DNA from: Owenia fusiformis
Lineage: Eukaryota > Annelida > Polychaeta > Sabellida > Oweniidae
DNA: 64,000 bases
Direction: 5' to 3'
Assembly: GCA_903813345.2 (NCBI GenBank)
Contig: CAIIXF020000010.1
Span: forward strand, 10,718,349 to 10,782,348
Shown here piece by piece: positions 26,001 to 41,000 of this stretch; the first letter of the stretch is position 1, and every line of letters starts with the position of its first letter. The notes beneath the pieces were generated by a model. That model was not told the DNA's origin, did no database searches, and saw nothing but the letters and a program-made list of their open reading frames with translations. Made by a program: the position numbers and the translations under genes.

Positions 26001-29000
26001 AATTGAGTGCCTTAAAGCATTCATAGTACATGTACTATATTAACGTAGCATTTTGGATTGTCTTGCACTGTCTTAATAAGAATGTACCAAGATTGCAATA
26101 TAGAAGAAATATACAAAGTTTTGTATTTTTTGATTTTCTACCTGCAATGCTCTTCATATCTGCATGAATACAATCTTTGGCAATGAATTCATCATAACTG
26201 TGTCTTTCTTCAAAACCTTGGAGAAATCTGCTTGCTGTCTTGCAAAATGACTGTAGGCCTATTGCCATATACTTTTCCCGTATCATTAAGGCCTTCACTA
26301 ATGCTTCAGATGCTTCTTTCAAGTCTTCCAATGGTACCTAAAATTCAATAAATAAACATAAAAAATAGTCAATCCCATGAAACAAAATGTCAATGACCAA
26401 TGGCAGTAAAATCTGCCAGCCATCATTTCTGATAATAAATAAAGAATCCAACAGCCATTTTATTTATCAGCTTTTGAGCACTTGATTAGGGCATATCATT
26501 CAAATTATGAAAAATTATCCTATAAATGCTATTTAAGTTATCTCCTGGATGGATAAGAGTGGGAACCAGTTTTATATCCCAAAGAACTTCATTCGAAAGG
26601 GATAATGAATCAAAAAGCAAGGAATCAACATCAATATTCACTGCAACATCAAATATTCAACATCAAAAAACACTGCAACAATGAATGATTTAAATTGTAT
26701 TTAATAATATACCCCTATATAATTATCTGGTTTGCCCAAATTGCCCTAAATACTCTTTAACTAAGAATAAAATATTACTTATATCTATTGTTATATTGTT
26801 ATATATTGTTATAATCAAAATTTCAGCATTGAAATTATCTATGTAATATCAATAAGATGTGAACATGGCTGATGAGAAAAGATTTTGGGTATTGTGCAAA
26901 CATATGATTTGAATTTCATCACATTTCATTACCCCTACATCCTCAATATGTTCTTTATGGTGCACTATCTGCATTCGTTTAAAAAAAGGAAAAATCTCCA
27001 GATCATCTGTTTCTTCTTTGGGTAAATGCTCTATGGGGCCACCGGCGCTGGTATCTGAGCCTGAACCCCTGAGATATGCCATACTTCTCTTTTTTATTTA
27101 ATTAGCTATGCCTTGTTCTCATGATCACATGATTTATACAGCTTCTCTATTATCTCCATAGCAACAAAGTAAATGTAAATGTGCATCACAATGATATTTT
27201 TGAAATGTGATGGTTCTTGGAAATATTTCATCATTGTCTCCTATGTTGATTAGAGGCACTCTTTCATTTCATTCACCTATTGGCTATATTGATTGCTTTC
27301 CATAGGAAGTATTACTTTCTAGTAGCATCCGATTACACTGCTTTTATTATTCCATATGATTAGAGTGAATGCAAATATCATTTTCTTGCTTCAAAGTCAC
27401 TCAATGTCAATCCTACAAGAAACTGTGAAGCAATATCAACCGTGTAAGTAGTACCTGGGTATGTTTCTCTACAGTTCCACTTAGGTTCCGTAGTCTTCCA
27501 AAAATCAATATCTATTGTAGGCAATATGATATTCCCGAGACATGAAATTCCAATTTGAAGCTTTATTGTTATATAACAAATACGTTGTGTGGAAATTATG
27601 GGTCTTATTTAATTTGAATTAACAATTATTATGGACACCATGTCCATGTTCTCCTTATGGGCTGAACAGGTAAAAATATCTTTTAAATATTTGTGTTTTA
27701 GTACTATATTTTTTTTGAAAGAATAACAAAAAATGTTAAAGAATCTATAAAGTAAAATAAGGGCTATTATAAGGGCTATTATAAGGTTTGTTGATTTTTA
27801 AATCAGATGGTATAATTATTCATCTAAAGCATTGGACTGGTTCTTTTTACAATTAATATTATATTATGTATAATATTCTATTCTATATTATATTGTGTAT
27901 TAAGTAAAAAGTAATATCAATCCTACTGACAAACCATATTTTTGCAATACAACTGACTAGATAATAACTGTACCAGGTATATGATATGAAATGAAACATA
28001 TTTGTTACGTGTTCATAATACACATGTAAATAACTGTATAGTGACCCATGTGTCGGAGAGACTGACATATATAAGAGTCAATAAAAGAATAAGCAATATC
28101 AATCTATTTGCAGAGTAATTTGACTATTATTCCTTCCATATGATAAAAATAATGAAAAAACAAAATAGATCATTTCAATAGCAACAAGGCATTAACATGC
28201 AAAATGTCACCACCTGCCATTTGTTACAAACACTGAACACCAGACATCACGACGAATGGTGAACATTGTCACAAAAAAGTTTGAGACCATAACAACATGT
28301 CACCACTTTTGATGGTGACATAAAAAGGGATGCTTATCACATTGTGAAGAACCACATGTTAACAAAACTATACTAAGTTTGGTTACCGATTTGAATATTA
28401 CAATTCTGTGTAAGAAATCCAAATCAAAGGCATCAACAAAAACCCTGGCACATATTTCATTATGAAGTATTTAGCTGTTAAGATGACCTCTAGATAGGTT
28501 ATTGAAATTCCCCATGAGTTGATATATCATGCCAGTGGGACTATAACAATTTATTATATCATTAGAATGCCTCTCACTTTCTTATTGGGTAATAGCTGCT
28601 CCGAATGATCTAATTTTGTACATATATTCATAATGGTAGAAAACTCTGAATATCATGCCATTTAGGCTGTGGCAGACAGAGGAAAACATAAATAGATTAT
28701 CCTATATGAGGTTTAGGATATTGGAATTATCCTGAAGCCAATATAATATACATGTAGATAAAATAATAATCATACCATCCAAGAGATAAACACGATACTA
28801 TGAACCAAACATGGGACGATTTGTTTATCATATACAGTACTATATGTTATTTGTTTATTCATTAATAGTTGAACATTTTCTAGGAGTGTTTGGCTAATGC
28901 TTATAATTATGTGTTTCTTCAAAAGACCTTTATTGTTTATATAGTTATTACATGACTGTGTTTTTCACTATTTTAAATTTTTATGAAACATTTCTTATCT

Positions 29001-32000
29001 ACCTTGTTAATCCAGAATGTAAAATGTTGACTGTGTCCACTAAAATGCCGTTAATGACTTACCCCACTGTTATCCTCTCCACTTATAGAGACTCGCTGGA
29101 ATAGAATTTCATCATCTTCCACCTGTAACCTCTCAGTCTCCATTGCTTGGTAGGCACGTTCACTAGTCTCATTGCTTTGCTGCTGTTGGAACCTGGGGGT
29201 AATAGAAGCACATTCATAATTGGATAGCACAGATATACACTCGGCTTATTGGAACATTGATAAAAAAACATGTCTCATTTATCACATCTAAATCCTTGGT
29301 GATTTGATCAGAAACTGGGTTATTGTAGATTTATATGGCATGGGGGCATGTTATTTGGAACTTGAATCATGAATTATATAATACAGGGTGACCTAATAAA
29401 ATGCAACCCATGAGTAAAATTAACCTTTAGCATGCTACCGGCGAGCGTAGTCGCCCGTGCTTAACAATCCCCGGCAACTGCCGGCGACTCCAGTCGAATT
29501 TAAACTTTCAAAAATTTAACTTTTTCCCGCCGGTCTTATGATCCAATCAGATTGCCCGATTTATTTAGTCCTTACGTGGGGACTTCCTGTTGACCTAGAA
29601 ATGGCGATGTTTTGAAAAATATTTCTCAATTCAACGATTTAAACAGTGTTTAAGTCGTTTTTAGTGAACAAATCATACAAAATGGCGGCCAAATACGATC
29701 ACAACGAACATGTGGAGGAAATGGATCGCGATTTCGAGCTCTTTATGCTCTTGGAAGCCGATAATGGTCATCGAAAATAGAAACTAGAATATTTTCTGAA
29801 CTGAAAAATGAACATTCGATCGCTGCAAATTCAGTTTTGGATTCTGACCAGACGTTGAATCTCCACAGGGGCGAAGCGGCGGATTCCGGAGGAGTATTCA
29901 TGGTATATTTATGCCCAGTCCTGTTTATTTATGTAAAAAATTCATGAGAACATTTTTTTCATGAGCCAGGCCAATGTATCTTCTCTTTGTGAAAATTTTA
30001 TCCAGATTCATTCAGTAGTTATTGAGATATTAATTATTTAGTCCAGGCATATCATTTTTTGCACTCTTTGAAAAATAAGTCAGTCGCGTGGGATATATTT
30101 GCTGAATTAAGTTAGCATGCAGAAGGTTAATATAACTCATTCATATTGTGAGTACTTTGTGAAAGTTGGCAGAAGTAGACCTGAAGATATACCTGTGTTG
30201 ATTGGTAAGTTTCAAACATACAAGTAATATTTAAATCTAAGAAGGTTATACTAATTTCAAATCACACACCAAGTATCATCAATCCTGCTTTGGCCTATAC
30301 CAGAAGTTGATGGACAAAATCATTTGTAACACTAATACCAGTGATCTCCCCATGTCACTTTTACCGGGGGCTCCCCCTACTTGAAACCAAAGGCCCCCCA
30401 GTTGGCATCTGCACTTCAACTTCTGATTTAAAAAATGAGTGAAGTAAGCACCTACACAGAGATATTGTGAGCGTAGCGAGTGCTGATTTTTTCAGACTTG
30501 AAATCTTGCACCCAGTTGAAAATTTTTTTTGGGGAGAACACTGAATACCATTCATAAAATCAGCATTGTATGAAGAGTATGATGAAGGATACTTTAAGGG
30601 TAATGTGTATTAAAGAAATTCCCAAATTCCTTACTTTTTGGTAAAAAATGACAAAAATAATAGTGAAATGCACTTTCTTTTAATCTCAAAGTGGTTGAAC
30701 ACGCTATATGAGAATTTAATCCAGAGGATGCCATCATTACGACACATTTATTTTAAAAATGGATGGTTGCATTTTTATGGGTCACCCTGTATTTATATTA
30801 CTCATTTAGTATTTATTTAATATACTTAATTTGAATAATTTTATATCCAACATCAAAGTTTTAAAATCAGTCTCAAAGAAGATTCTTGTTCAAGGGTTTT
30901 GTTTTCAATATACATTAACACTCTAGTCAAGTAAAATTCAGTTATTGAATATTTGTTGAATGTATCGGATACATGTAAGAAACGATTCATTTACAACACA
31001 AGATCAAATTATTTGATACATGTCTTAACATGATAAACATATGAGAGCCAAAAAATAAAAATTAATATAGCAGTAGAAACATGATGTAAAACAAGGCATT
31101 AACATGACACAATGTCACCAACTAGTTGCTCACAATATTATGAGTTCAATCTTAAGTCAGATTTGAATTTCTGAGAATTTGTAGATAATTTTGAAAAAAC
31201 AAATTGGTCAATTTGAAACAAGTTTTAAAAATACCTTTTTGTAACATATTTCACATTGAATGTGAAATCGCAAATCTAAAGTCAGATTTGAACTTCTGAG
31301 AACTTGTAGATGATTTTGAAAAAATGGTCAATTTGAAGCAAGTTGAAAAAATACATTTTTGACCTTGTGAAGTCAATGAAGGTCAAATCTTTTTTTACCT
31401 TCAGAATGTCATTGAAGGTCAAATCTATAGTCAGATTCGAACTTTTGAGAACGTATAGATGATTTTGAAAAAAAATTGGTCAATTTGAAGCAAGTTGAAA
31501 AAAGATCTTTTTGACCTTTTATGACCCTGAGAAGGTCATTGAAGGTCAAATTTAAAATATAACCAAGCATATAGCCAACCACCAACTGCCACCCGCCGAT
31601 CGCCTACCACCAACCGATGCCATAAAAAATGGAGACCATTACAATATGTCACCACTTTCTGGTGGTGACATAATAATGTTTTAAAGTTCAGGAGCTTAGA
31701 TTGATCTCTATTATTCCAGTTTATAAGACTCCTTATCTATACCGCTAGTGTATGGTCTGTTTGGACCAACACACAACAGCCTTGAGTAGGTATCATAAGT
31801 ATCTATCACATTTTCAAAGATGATTTTAGAATGGTTTAGAACTGGAACACTTACAAAATGTCATCAAAAATATCATCTCTGATTTCTTAATCTAATGGTG
31901 CCATTTATCGTAATTAAAGCTAGAAGCTTTCAATTAAAGTAAAGTAATATTAAGATTAAGCCAGCAGCTACATAATCAATAAGAATAGATGAATGAATCT

Positions 32001-35000
32001 CTAAGACAACAAAAATAAATATAACCAACCAAGATATAATATAACATATTCAAACATGACCGTGCTCTATTCGAATTTCTCAACCAATCAGAATGCAGCA
32101 TAGCCAATATAGAACGTTCTCTAATTCTCCATAGATGCACGACCTAGCTCTATTCAATCTGCAATTTGCATTGTTTTGAGTGACGTCACATCTCAGCTGC
32201 ACATCTGGGGCTCTGTCCGGGGATAGCTGTTTTTTTTACTCCCTCCGTAACTAATGTAACTATATTTATTTTTATTTTATCAACACCCATGTTTGCATAC
32301 ACCGTATAAAATCTAAAACGGAGAGTAAAATAGAACAGCCCAAACAAATTCTAAATTTTTTCCGGCCGACTTCAGAATCTTGACAGCATGCGTATTCTTC
32401 CTTCATGCCCGTTCCACAGACACGGCTTTTACTAATTTAGTGTTTGAATCGGAATAAATAATGATAGGCCATTCAATATGGTGAAATTCAGCACTCGTTG
32501 GACAGAATGTTAGTACAAATGCACTCACCTTCGGTTCGTGCTTTGTACAACATTCTGTCCAACTCGTGCTGAATTTCACCATATTGAATGGCCTATCATT
32601 ATTTATTCCTTAAATATATTTGCAAGGTAAATCAGTATAGCACAGAGCTAAGAACATTGAAAAAATAGTTTGGAATAAGCCTAACACCATCTTTTAACCA
32701 ATACAAGCTTCATGCCAAAGGAGTAAATAAAAAAACATGCTCTGGAGACTATGTCAGTATCATCACCCTTGGTCAAAGTCATTAGAGCAATTATAGGTCC
32801 ATAAAAAAAATCTGGACATGCAGTATAGATAAAAGACATGAAAATTATAAGATTACTGCAGTTTTCTTTCAAATACATAAGAGTAGAGAAAATCCATATT
32901 AATATAATCATAGAGGTAATAGAAAAACATATAATTTCTTTTCACATATTATATTATTTTCATTTCTGAAATCTATTATAATGCCGTGCACAAGTCCATA
33001 AAACGACTGCCTATAGATAGCTTTAATCAGGCTACTCATCAAAATGTAACTTTATAAAGCTTCAATTAGTCATGCTAGAGATACATTGGCCACTCAAGAG
33101 TGATAATATCTCCATAGATTCCTCAGTATCCCAGTGAATTAGATAAATGATATAATGAATACTACATTGGCATGTGATTGTTATGAACAGGGATGGAGTG
33201 CTGAATTTCAGCAATTATTACTCACCTCACATGGAAGGGCAGTCTAAGATCATACAATTACAATATATTACAATTACAATACAACAATTTTGGGATTCTT
33301 CATTTTTATTTTTCCCATTCCTTGAAATTAAGGCTGGATTAGTGAAGGGACTTATACAGACAAACATTCCACACAAAAATGATTCCTTTTTGATTTGAGT
33401 CTGACTAATTTAAAATAATCTGCTTCAATTATAATGAATACTTTCATGCATGTACGTACATACTTAATGTTGGACATCCATTTGTAGAGCACTTCAAAAT
33501 GGCAGTTTGTAAAAGTTTATGTATATTTATGATAATAGCAAACTCCAAGAGACCAGAAAAATCTTTCAAAGTCTATGATAAGTGTGTCATACAATAATCC
33601 ATATTCTATATAATAGTAAATATGAAAGATTATTTTCAAAAATGGATGAATGAGTAATTGGATTTAGTGCATGATATTATACAATCATGCAACAAGAGAT
33701 TTACATTAAATCTACCTAAAAGCCTGTCCTGAAGATTAAACATCATAGCCCATGTAAATTACAACATCTATAAAACAATCCCAACTCACTCTTTGTTAAA
33801 TGTAAGTCCACCAAGGTTTCCAAGTAAAGTCCTACTTTCACTGAATGCATGAACAGATAGTAGAAAATACACTACACATAAGTTAAAAATATTATGTAGA
33901 TCCTCAGATTATTTTGAACTGAAGTCTGAATCCAAGAAAGAAATCTTGCCTGGAAAAATTGCTTGCTTGTTGTCACATGGTGACACAACAAATTAAGATG
34001 AGGCATTAACAGGCAAAATATCACCTGTCATTTGTCACAGATGCCATCCACCAAACACCAACCACTGAACACCTTCCACAAAAAAGTGAGGGACTATAAC
34101 AATATGTCACCACCAGAAGTGACATAATAAATCAAAAATGCTACTTTTGAGGTAATTTTTTCAATTGATTGAGCATGAATTATTACTGTATAACTTACCA
34201 AAATGTTGAATTGAAAAAAGCCATTAAATTCCAAGAGTGTGCAAATCCTTATTTGAAAATGTTCCAGTTAGATCATGTCAATTTCTATGATTTCCAAATA
34301 ACTTTTTGTATCAGTCAATTGTATCATATATAAAAGTAGATCACATCTGTTGACTGATATAACAAAACCTATTTTCTGGCATATTGCTAAAATGTGATAA
34401 TTACATTCTATTAACTGTGAACTTTTACTCCAGAGCATCTGCAGAGTTATGTAATAATACTGAATTATATTAATATATATGACATCATCAAACTTCCAAA
34501 AAATCCATTTACAATTGCAAAATATTTATCAAACACTGATAAAACAAGCCATCAAATTATTTTTCCACTATTCCTATTTCATAATTATCATAATTCTGAT
34601 AATATTTATTGGTTCCAAAACAATTTCAAAACCATATCAATAAATGCTCTCTTTGTACACAGAACAATAATGACATCAAATGAGATCCCAATACTTCAAT
34701 CCATAATAGCATCAGGTTACATACCATATGACATTTCCTTAAGATATCAAGAAATGGGATAAGTTTCATGAAGGGTCAAATATCATGTATACAAATCACC
34801 TGGTCATTATACCAGCTAACAAGCTAGCTGTTTTAGATCTCAGACATACAAAACAGTGAAATACTCACTAATTACCAGGTGCTTGATGACTTACAAATAT
34901 ACATTACTACAAGTACAAGTAACAAAATGGATGCTTCAAGAAGATTAGACTGACTACTATGACCCTAACAATGGTTATAATACAGTTATTTTGGACATGG

Positions 35001-38000
35001 CTTATTCCTTTAGTTTATTAGTCATCTTGGGCTAAGATCTGAAATGTTTCATTAAAACAAAAGTTTAGAACCTAGTACCTTTGCTATAAGATGAAACCTT
35101 TCATTAAACAAGACAACAAGATCAACATCAGGAATCTGGTTGTTTCTTTCATGCATTGTATTATAAATTATAATGACATGATGACGTATCATATTATGAA
35201 AAATCAGTAAAATCCATTTTTGCCATCTTCCTACTTGAACGGATAGTCATGGTTCCAAATGAGAGTGTGCTAATGAGACACTGTTTTGTACGCCAGTGAT
35301 CTCTATCAATCAGCAGATCTAAATCAATAATATACAATTTGTTCTGTATGCTACATATGTACATGTATACTAATAACAGGAGTAATGACATATATGCTAA
35401 AGATAGACCTCGATCAAATATTTAGATGTAGCACTAATTATATTAATGGTAACAACTCGAGGATAGTAAATAATCACGGGATGTCATCGCCTGATTTGGT
35501 CAATGTTAGGGAGCAGGTCGTTTTTACAATAAATTTCAATATTTTCACACAAAATATTTTTTTACTGAAAAACTGCTCATTCGCAGAGAAAATGTACTAG
35601 CACATGCAATGACAATGTCAATCACGCTTCTGTACGAAATTCGGCGGAAGTCTTTTATAATCTAATACGAAGTTACTAAAAAAGGCGCGAACGCCCTACA
35701 CTCAAAATGATCGTTTTTCCATTATAACTTTTTAACGTAATTTAACGAAGGCTTCTAATTATTATCCAAGATAGTCTAAATACCGATTAAAATATTTCTT
35801 ACTTCAAACAGATACGCCGTCTTTTATTCAATTTTTTAAAAAATAATAAAAAATAACTCTTGTCAATGTTAGGGAGCAGTCAATGTTAGGGAGCAAAATG
35901 ATTTTATCAGAATATTAAAAATGTAGCAAATGGCCATTTAAAATATGTATGGCATTTATAAACTAAACAATATTGTTTGAATGATTATTTTAAACCCCTT
36001 GCCTTAACAAAATTTAACAAAATCGATAAAAAAAATTGTTTTGCATTTTTGTTATCTTCAGAAAATGGACTCTCAAAGATTTTTGACGAAGGAAAGTTAA
36101 TTATTATCATGGATAATCTCAGTACATATTGAAATATTTCTTACTTCAAACAGGTACACCTTTCTTTAATTTTTTTTAAATAATAAAAAATAAGTATGAT
36201 CAATGTGGCGGAGCAAACAATGCAGTGGGGCGAAATGGTTTTATCAGAATATCAGAGTAATTGGCCTTTACAAACATGTATGTCATTTATAAACTAGACA
36301 AGATTGTATGATTGTTTTATACCCCTTGGTATAAACCTTACAAGCATACAGTATTGCTCAGCACAATATACACAATTTAACCAGATACAATAATTACATG
36401 ACATCTCCCTTTATTCATGATATTGTATTTAAATAAATGAGCTCATCTTTGTATATAAATTATTGTTTTGAAATAGACCGGTAACACTTAAAGAAAGTCT
36501 AAAACTTTGTCCAATCATATTTTAGAAATGTTAGAATAATAAAACATTTTGGGACTTCACACATTTTCAACCCAACCCTACCTTCACGAGGAAAACATTA
36601 CTCTGTTTGACAGGGCAGTGTAGTCATAACAGGCTAGTCAACTGACATGAGACAGGAAATAAACACATTTCTCTGATCGAGTTGATATCTCCAATTTCCA
36701 TGATTTCAGATTTCAATGATACTGCAATTTTGTTTGGCTGGGAACTGACCAATGAACACTCTGTTAATTAATCAGTAATTACATTGTAAATACGAGCGAC
36801 TGTTTTTGCGTTTCAATCGAATTCATTTCTAATACATTTCTTTGTGGAGATGATTCATCAGGAGCGTTAATTGCTACATAAAGAGACGCTCGTAGTTTGT
36901 TTGCTTCATGGAGTAAAAATAAAAATGTAAGTTTAAAATTTAATTTAAATCGAAAGTTTGTCGAATTATGACACTATTTAGTTGAATATTTTATGAATAT
37001 TTTAATGCATATAATACTCATTGTTAATCAGGCCACGCTAAACTTAGCGAGAAGTTTGTTTAAAATGACGAGCAATAAACCAAGAATCGTATTGTCTCTG
37101 AATGCTGTCTTTCGTTTAGTGCTTCTGCTGAAAATACTGGTACATCCCCGGGACTGTGATACGTGTGATTTTCGACTATATCGGTGAAAAAGCTCGGTTC
37201 AGCATATTCATTAGCGCATGTTACAGTAAATATATATCACCCCCCCCCCCCCACAGCTTGACTTCCATTCTCAGCAAATAGTTTTACTTATTTTCATGGC
37301 CATAATATCCCGGTGTGATCGGGGACTTACCCTGTAGGTTTACATGTAACTACCATGATCAGCAATCAATTGGTCAAATTAATCTGTAATTTATTTTCAA
37401 TTTATAATTTTTCTTTTAGAATGGCTTTCGTGTGTCACTTTTGCGGAGAACATTTTTCATCCAACTACAATATGCATAGACATACTATGGATAGACATAT
37501 GGTAGACGCTGTGGAATATAATTGTCACACTTGTGGTAGCAAGTTCAAAAGGAAAGATCATCTTATTCAACATATGATGGTGCATAACTCTAGTGATCAT
37601 AAGAATGTGTACGTATGCAGCAAATGCCCAAAACAGTTCTCTAGGAAAAGCTGTTTGAACAGGCACGAGATGACCCACAAGGACTCTGAGTTCTTTTGTG
37701 AGACTTGCCAGGACATGGGATCAGATATGGAGGGCACACGCTGCTTCAAAACAAAACATTACTTAAACGTTCACAAGAAGCTTGTTCATGGAAACACGTT
37801 ATTCAAATGTCCACATTGTTGTAAGGAGTTTAAATACCGAGCAACCTTACAACGGCATATTAAAACGAATCATTCTTCAAACATGTAAGATAGCGTAATA
37901 AATGCGCAGCTGCAGTTGCTAGCTAGCTCATGATCTAGTAGCATGAAATGTAATGTTTTGTTATTTTAAAAATTATGTCTCCCCTGAACTGTAAATTTCA

Positions 38001-41000
38001 AAAATATTCTCAATAATTCCATGATAATTCATTCATATAATTACTGTAGTACATTGGAAAGTGAAATAAGTAGCTTGCACGGTGGATATGGATGACGCAG
38101 TCCAGCCACGTACTGTATGTGTAATCCCAGGTTAATATATAGGGTGTCCCCAAGTCTGCAAGTGAGCCGCTTTTTGACAATTAAATTCATTCAAAACTTA
38201 AATAGTAGCCTTAAGCCCAGTATACACCAATGGGGCAAAATCCCACTTGCCCATCGAGTCCGATCTTGCCCTATCGAATCCGAACTTGCCCCAATGAGTC
38301 CAACGGAGTCCCATGGTTGATGACTTTGCCCCATCAAGTCCCAACGTGCCCCATCGAGCCCCATGGAGTCCCATCAAATCCCACCTTGCCCCATTGGTGT
38401 ATGTTGGGCTTCACATAACATGTGACCTGATCGGAAATCCCACGATGCCCCATGGAAAGAATGAACATGTTCATTCTCGATGGGGCAAGATGGGACTCCG
38501 TGGGATTTTGCCCCATCCTGCCCCATCGAATCCCATCGAGTCCAACGTGGGACCTCATGGGACTCGATGGGGCAAGATTATTGGAAGTTGGGGCAAAATC
38601 CGACGGAGTCCCATTGATTCCCACGGACTTCATGGGGCAAAATCCCAAAAGGTCCCACTAGGTCCCACGCCATGTTAAGTCTATGGAGGTCCCAACTTGT
38701 CCCATTGGTGTATACCGGGCTTTAGAGTATCATTAGCAAGTGGTACACATATAACAGAGATCGGTTATATACTGCATTGTCTGAGTATTGACAAATTGAA
38801 GTATACGTGTAAAAATCTACTATCATACATGTAACTGCGCAATGAGCCCTTCATAGCGTTTGTGCCAGCTATCAGGTGATACCCGGTCGTAAAGATAAGT
38901 GCGAGACTAACTCTCTTACTTTAATACTAGGAAAATATCAAATCATAGAACTGAAGGATGTCGGAGATTTCTCAAGCCTATATATCAGTTCAGATAATTT
39001 ATCATCCACAATTTAGGATTGTGAACTGATGACATCATCAAAAAGTGTATATAACGATACATCCATTCATTTACAGTTAGAGGTCAACGAATAAACAAGG
39101 AATGGTTCGCATCTAAATATTTCTAAAACGAACGTAAACAGGATTTAGCTGAAAATAAAAAATGCAAAATAACCTTTTCAATGATTTTCTTACAATTTTA
39201 ACGCTTTCCTCCCCAAAGGGTATCAAATAATCATACAAACAAAATTGTTCAGTTTATAAATGCCATACATATTTTAAATGGCCATTTGCTACATTTTTAA
39301 TATTCTGATAAAATCATTTTGCTCCCTAACATTGACTGCTCCCTAACATTGACAAGAGTTATTTTTTATTATTTTTTAAAAAATTGAATAAAAGACGGCG
39401 TATCTGTTTGAAGTAAGAAATATTTTAATCGGTATTTAGACTATCTTGGATAATAATTAGAAGCCTTCGTTAAATTACGTTAAAAAGTTATAATGGAAAA
39501 ACGATCATTTTGAGTGTAGGGCGTTCGCGCCTTTTTTAGTAACTTCGTATTAGATTATAAAAGACTTCCGCCGAATTTAGTACAGAAGCGTGATTGACAT
39601 TGTCATTGCATGTGCTAGTACATTTTCTCTGCGAATGAGCAGTTTTTCAGTAAAAAAATATTTTGTGTGAAAATATTGAAATTTATTGTAAAAACGACCT
39701 GCTCCCTAACATTGACCAAATCAGGCGATGACATCCCGTGATAATATGAATGGAAATAATAATGAATTTGGAAACAAGTATCAATAAGTAAACTCATTAT
39801 TTATAAATAATTAGCAATGTTTATCTCCCAGGTAAAAATTAACAAGCCACTTTACAAAAAAGGATTAAACATCTAAACATAAGTTTGTGATATTATGTTA
39901 TTGAGTTTTATAATTTCTATAAGTTAGTTGATTTATCATCATTAAAATAATTGAGTATGAGAATTTCTGTGAAAAATGCTTTTACCGCAATTACTCGGGG
40001 TGGAAGGTGTGAGAATAGTGCAAAAAATGACTTTATGAGCTGGATGGAATTTCTGAATATTTTTTATTCTATTAGGGTGTCCTGCATAAGGGATTTCGCC
40101 TGCGAAGTATATAACTCTTGCGAACATATCTAAATACTGGTCCGAAGAAGACATACCTTGAATTTTTTAGAAAAAAATTGGCTAAAAATGGAAACTACAA
40201 AAAGTCAAAATGTTCAACTCAAACAAATTTCTAGCTATCTAATATTAACACTATGTATTATTTAATGTTTTTCAGATGTTTCAGGACCTTCATGAGTGTA
40301 CTAGAGTCTAGAAATAAAATAATTAAGGACAAAATTTGGCATTTTTCATCATTTTCGTTTTAGGCAGTAACATATAGTTCCTTATATCTTGAGTTTTATG
40401 CTGATTGGTTATTGCATTTTTGATTAAATCTGTTCTTGTACATGTCTCCTTTCATTTAAGATACAAAAAATTCATATTGGACCACCAATGGTCATATTAG
40501 AGCTTTCAGATCTCCCCTACCCCATTTATTATGAAAGATTACAGAAAAATATGAAAAAGTAAAACAACTTGAATTTATCAACTTTAACAATGTTGTAGCT
40601 ATTCTATATCAATATTATGTGTTATTTAATGTTTTTCAGATATTTCGGAACCCTTATTGGTATACTAGTGCCTAGAAATGAGACATTTAAGGACAGAATT
40701 TGGCATTTTTTTTATCATTTTAGCTTTCAGCAGTAACATATAGTTCCTCATATCTTGAGTTTTAGGCATACTGGTTGTTGCAATTATGATCAAATCTGTT
40801 CCCGTACATGTCTTCTTCCATTTAAGGTATAGAAAATGTACATTGGACCACCGATGGTCATATTAGAGCTTTCAGATCTCCCCTATCCCATTTATCATGA
40901 AAAATTAAAGAAAATTATGAAAATATAAAATTACTTGAAATTATAAACTTTGACAAAGCTGTTGCTATTCTATATCAATAGTATGTGGTATTTAATTTTT

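Larger units (their letters stand above)
35475..39740. mobile_element. 4.27-kb long-TIR transposon carrying a zinc-finger gene
   Basis: The left end starts CACGGGATGTCATCGCC and the right end is its exact inverse. ATAAT stands immediately outside both ends (35470-35474 and 39741-39745), a perfect 5-bp target duplication. The arms run inward about 490 bp with roughly one mismatch, then decay. CAC termini with a 5-bp duplication are known for Transib-type elements, but no transposase of any family is seen. The cargo is the spliced C2H2 gene (37421-37888) and a nested fold-back (38213-38723). Confidence 0.85.

Noticed and set aside
38313-38678. Overlapping frames on both strands rich in P, S, H and G
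   Set aside because: Products of the CCCATCGAGTCCCATGG repeats of the nested fold-back, not genes.
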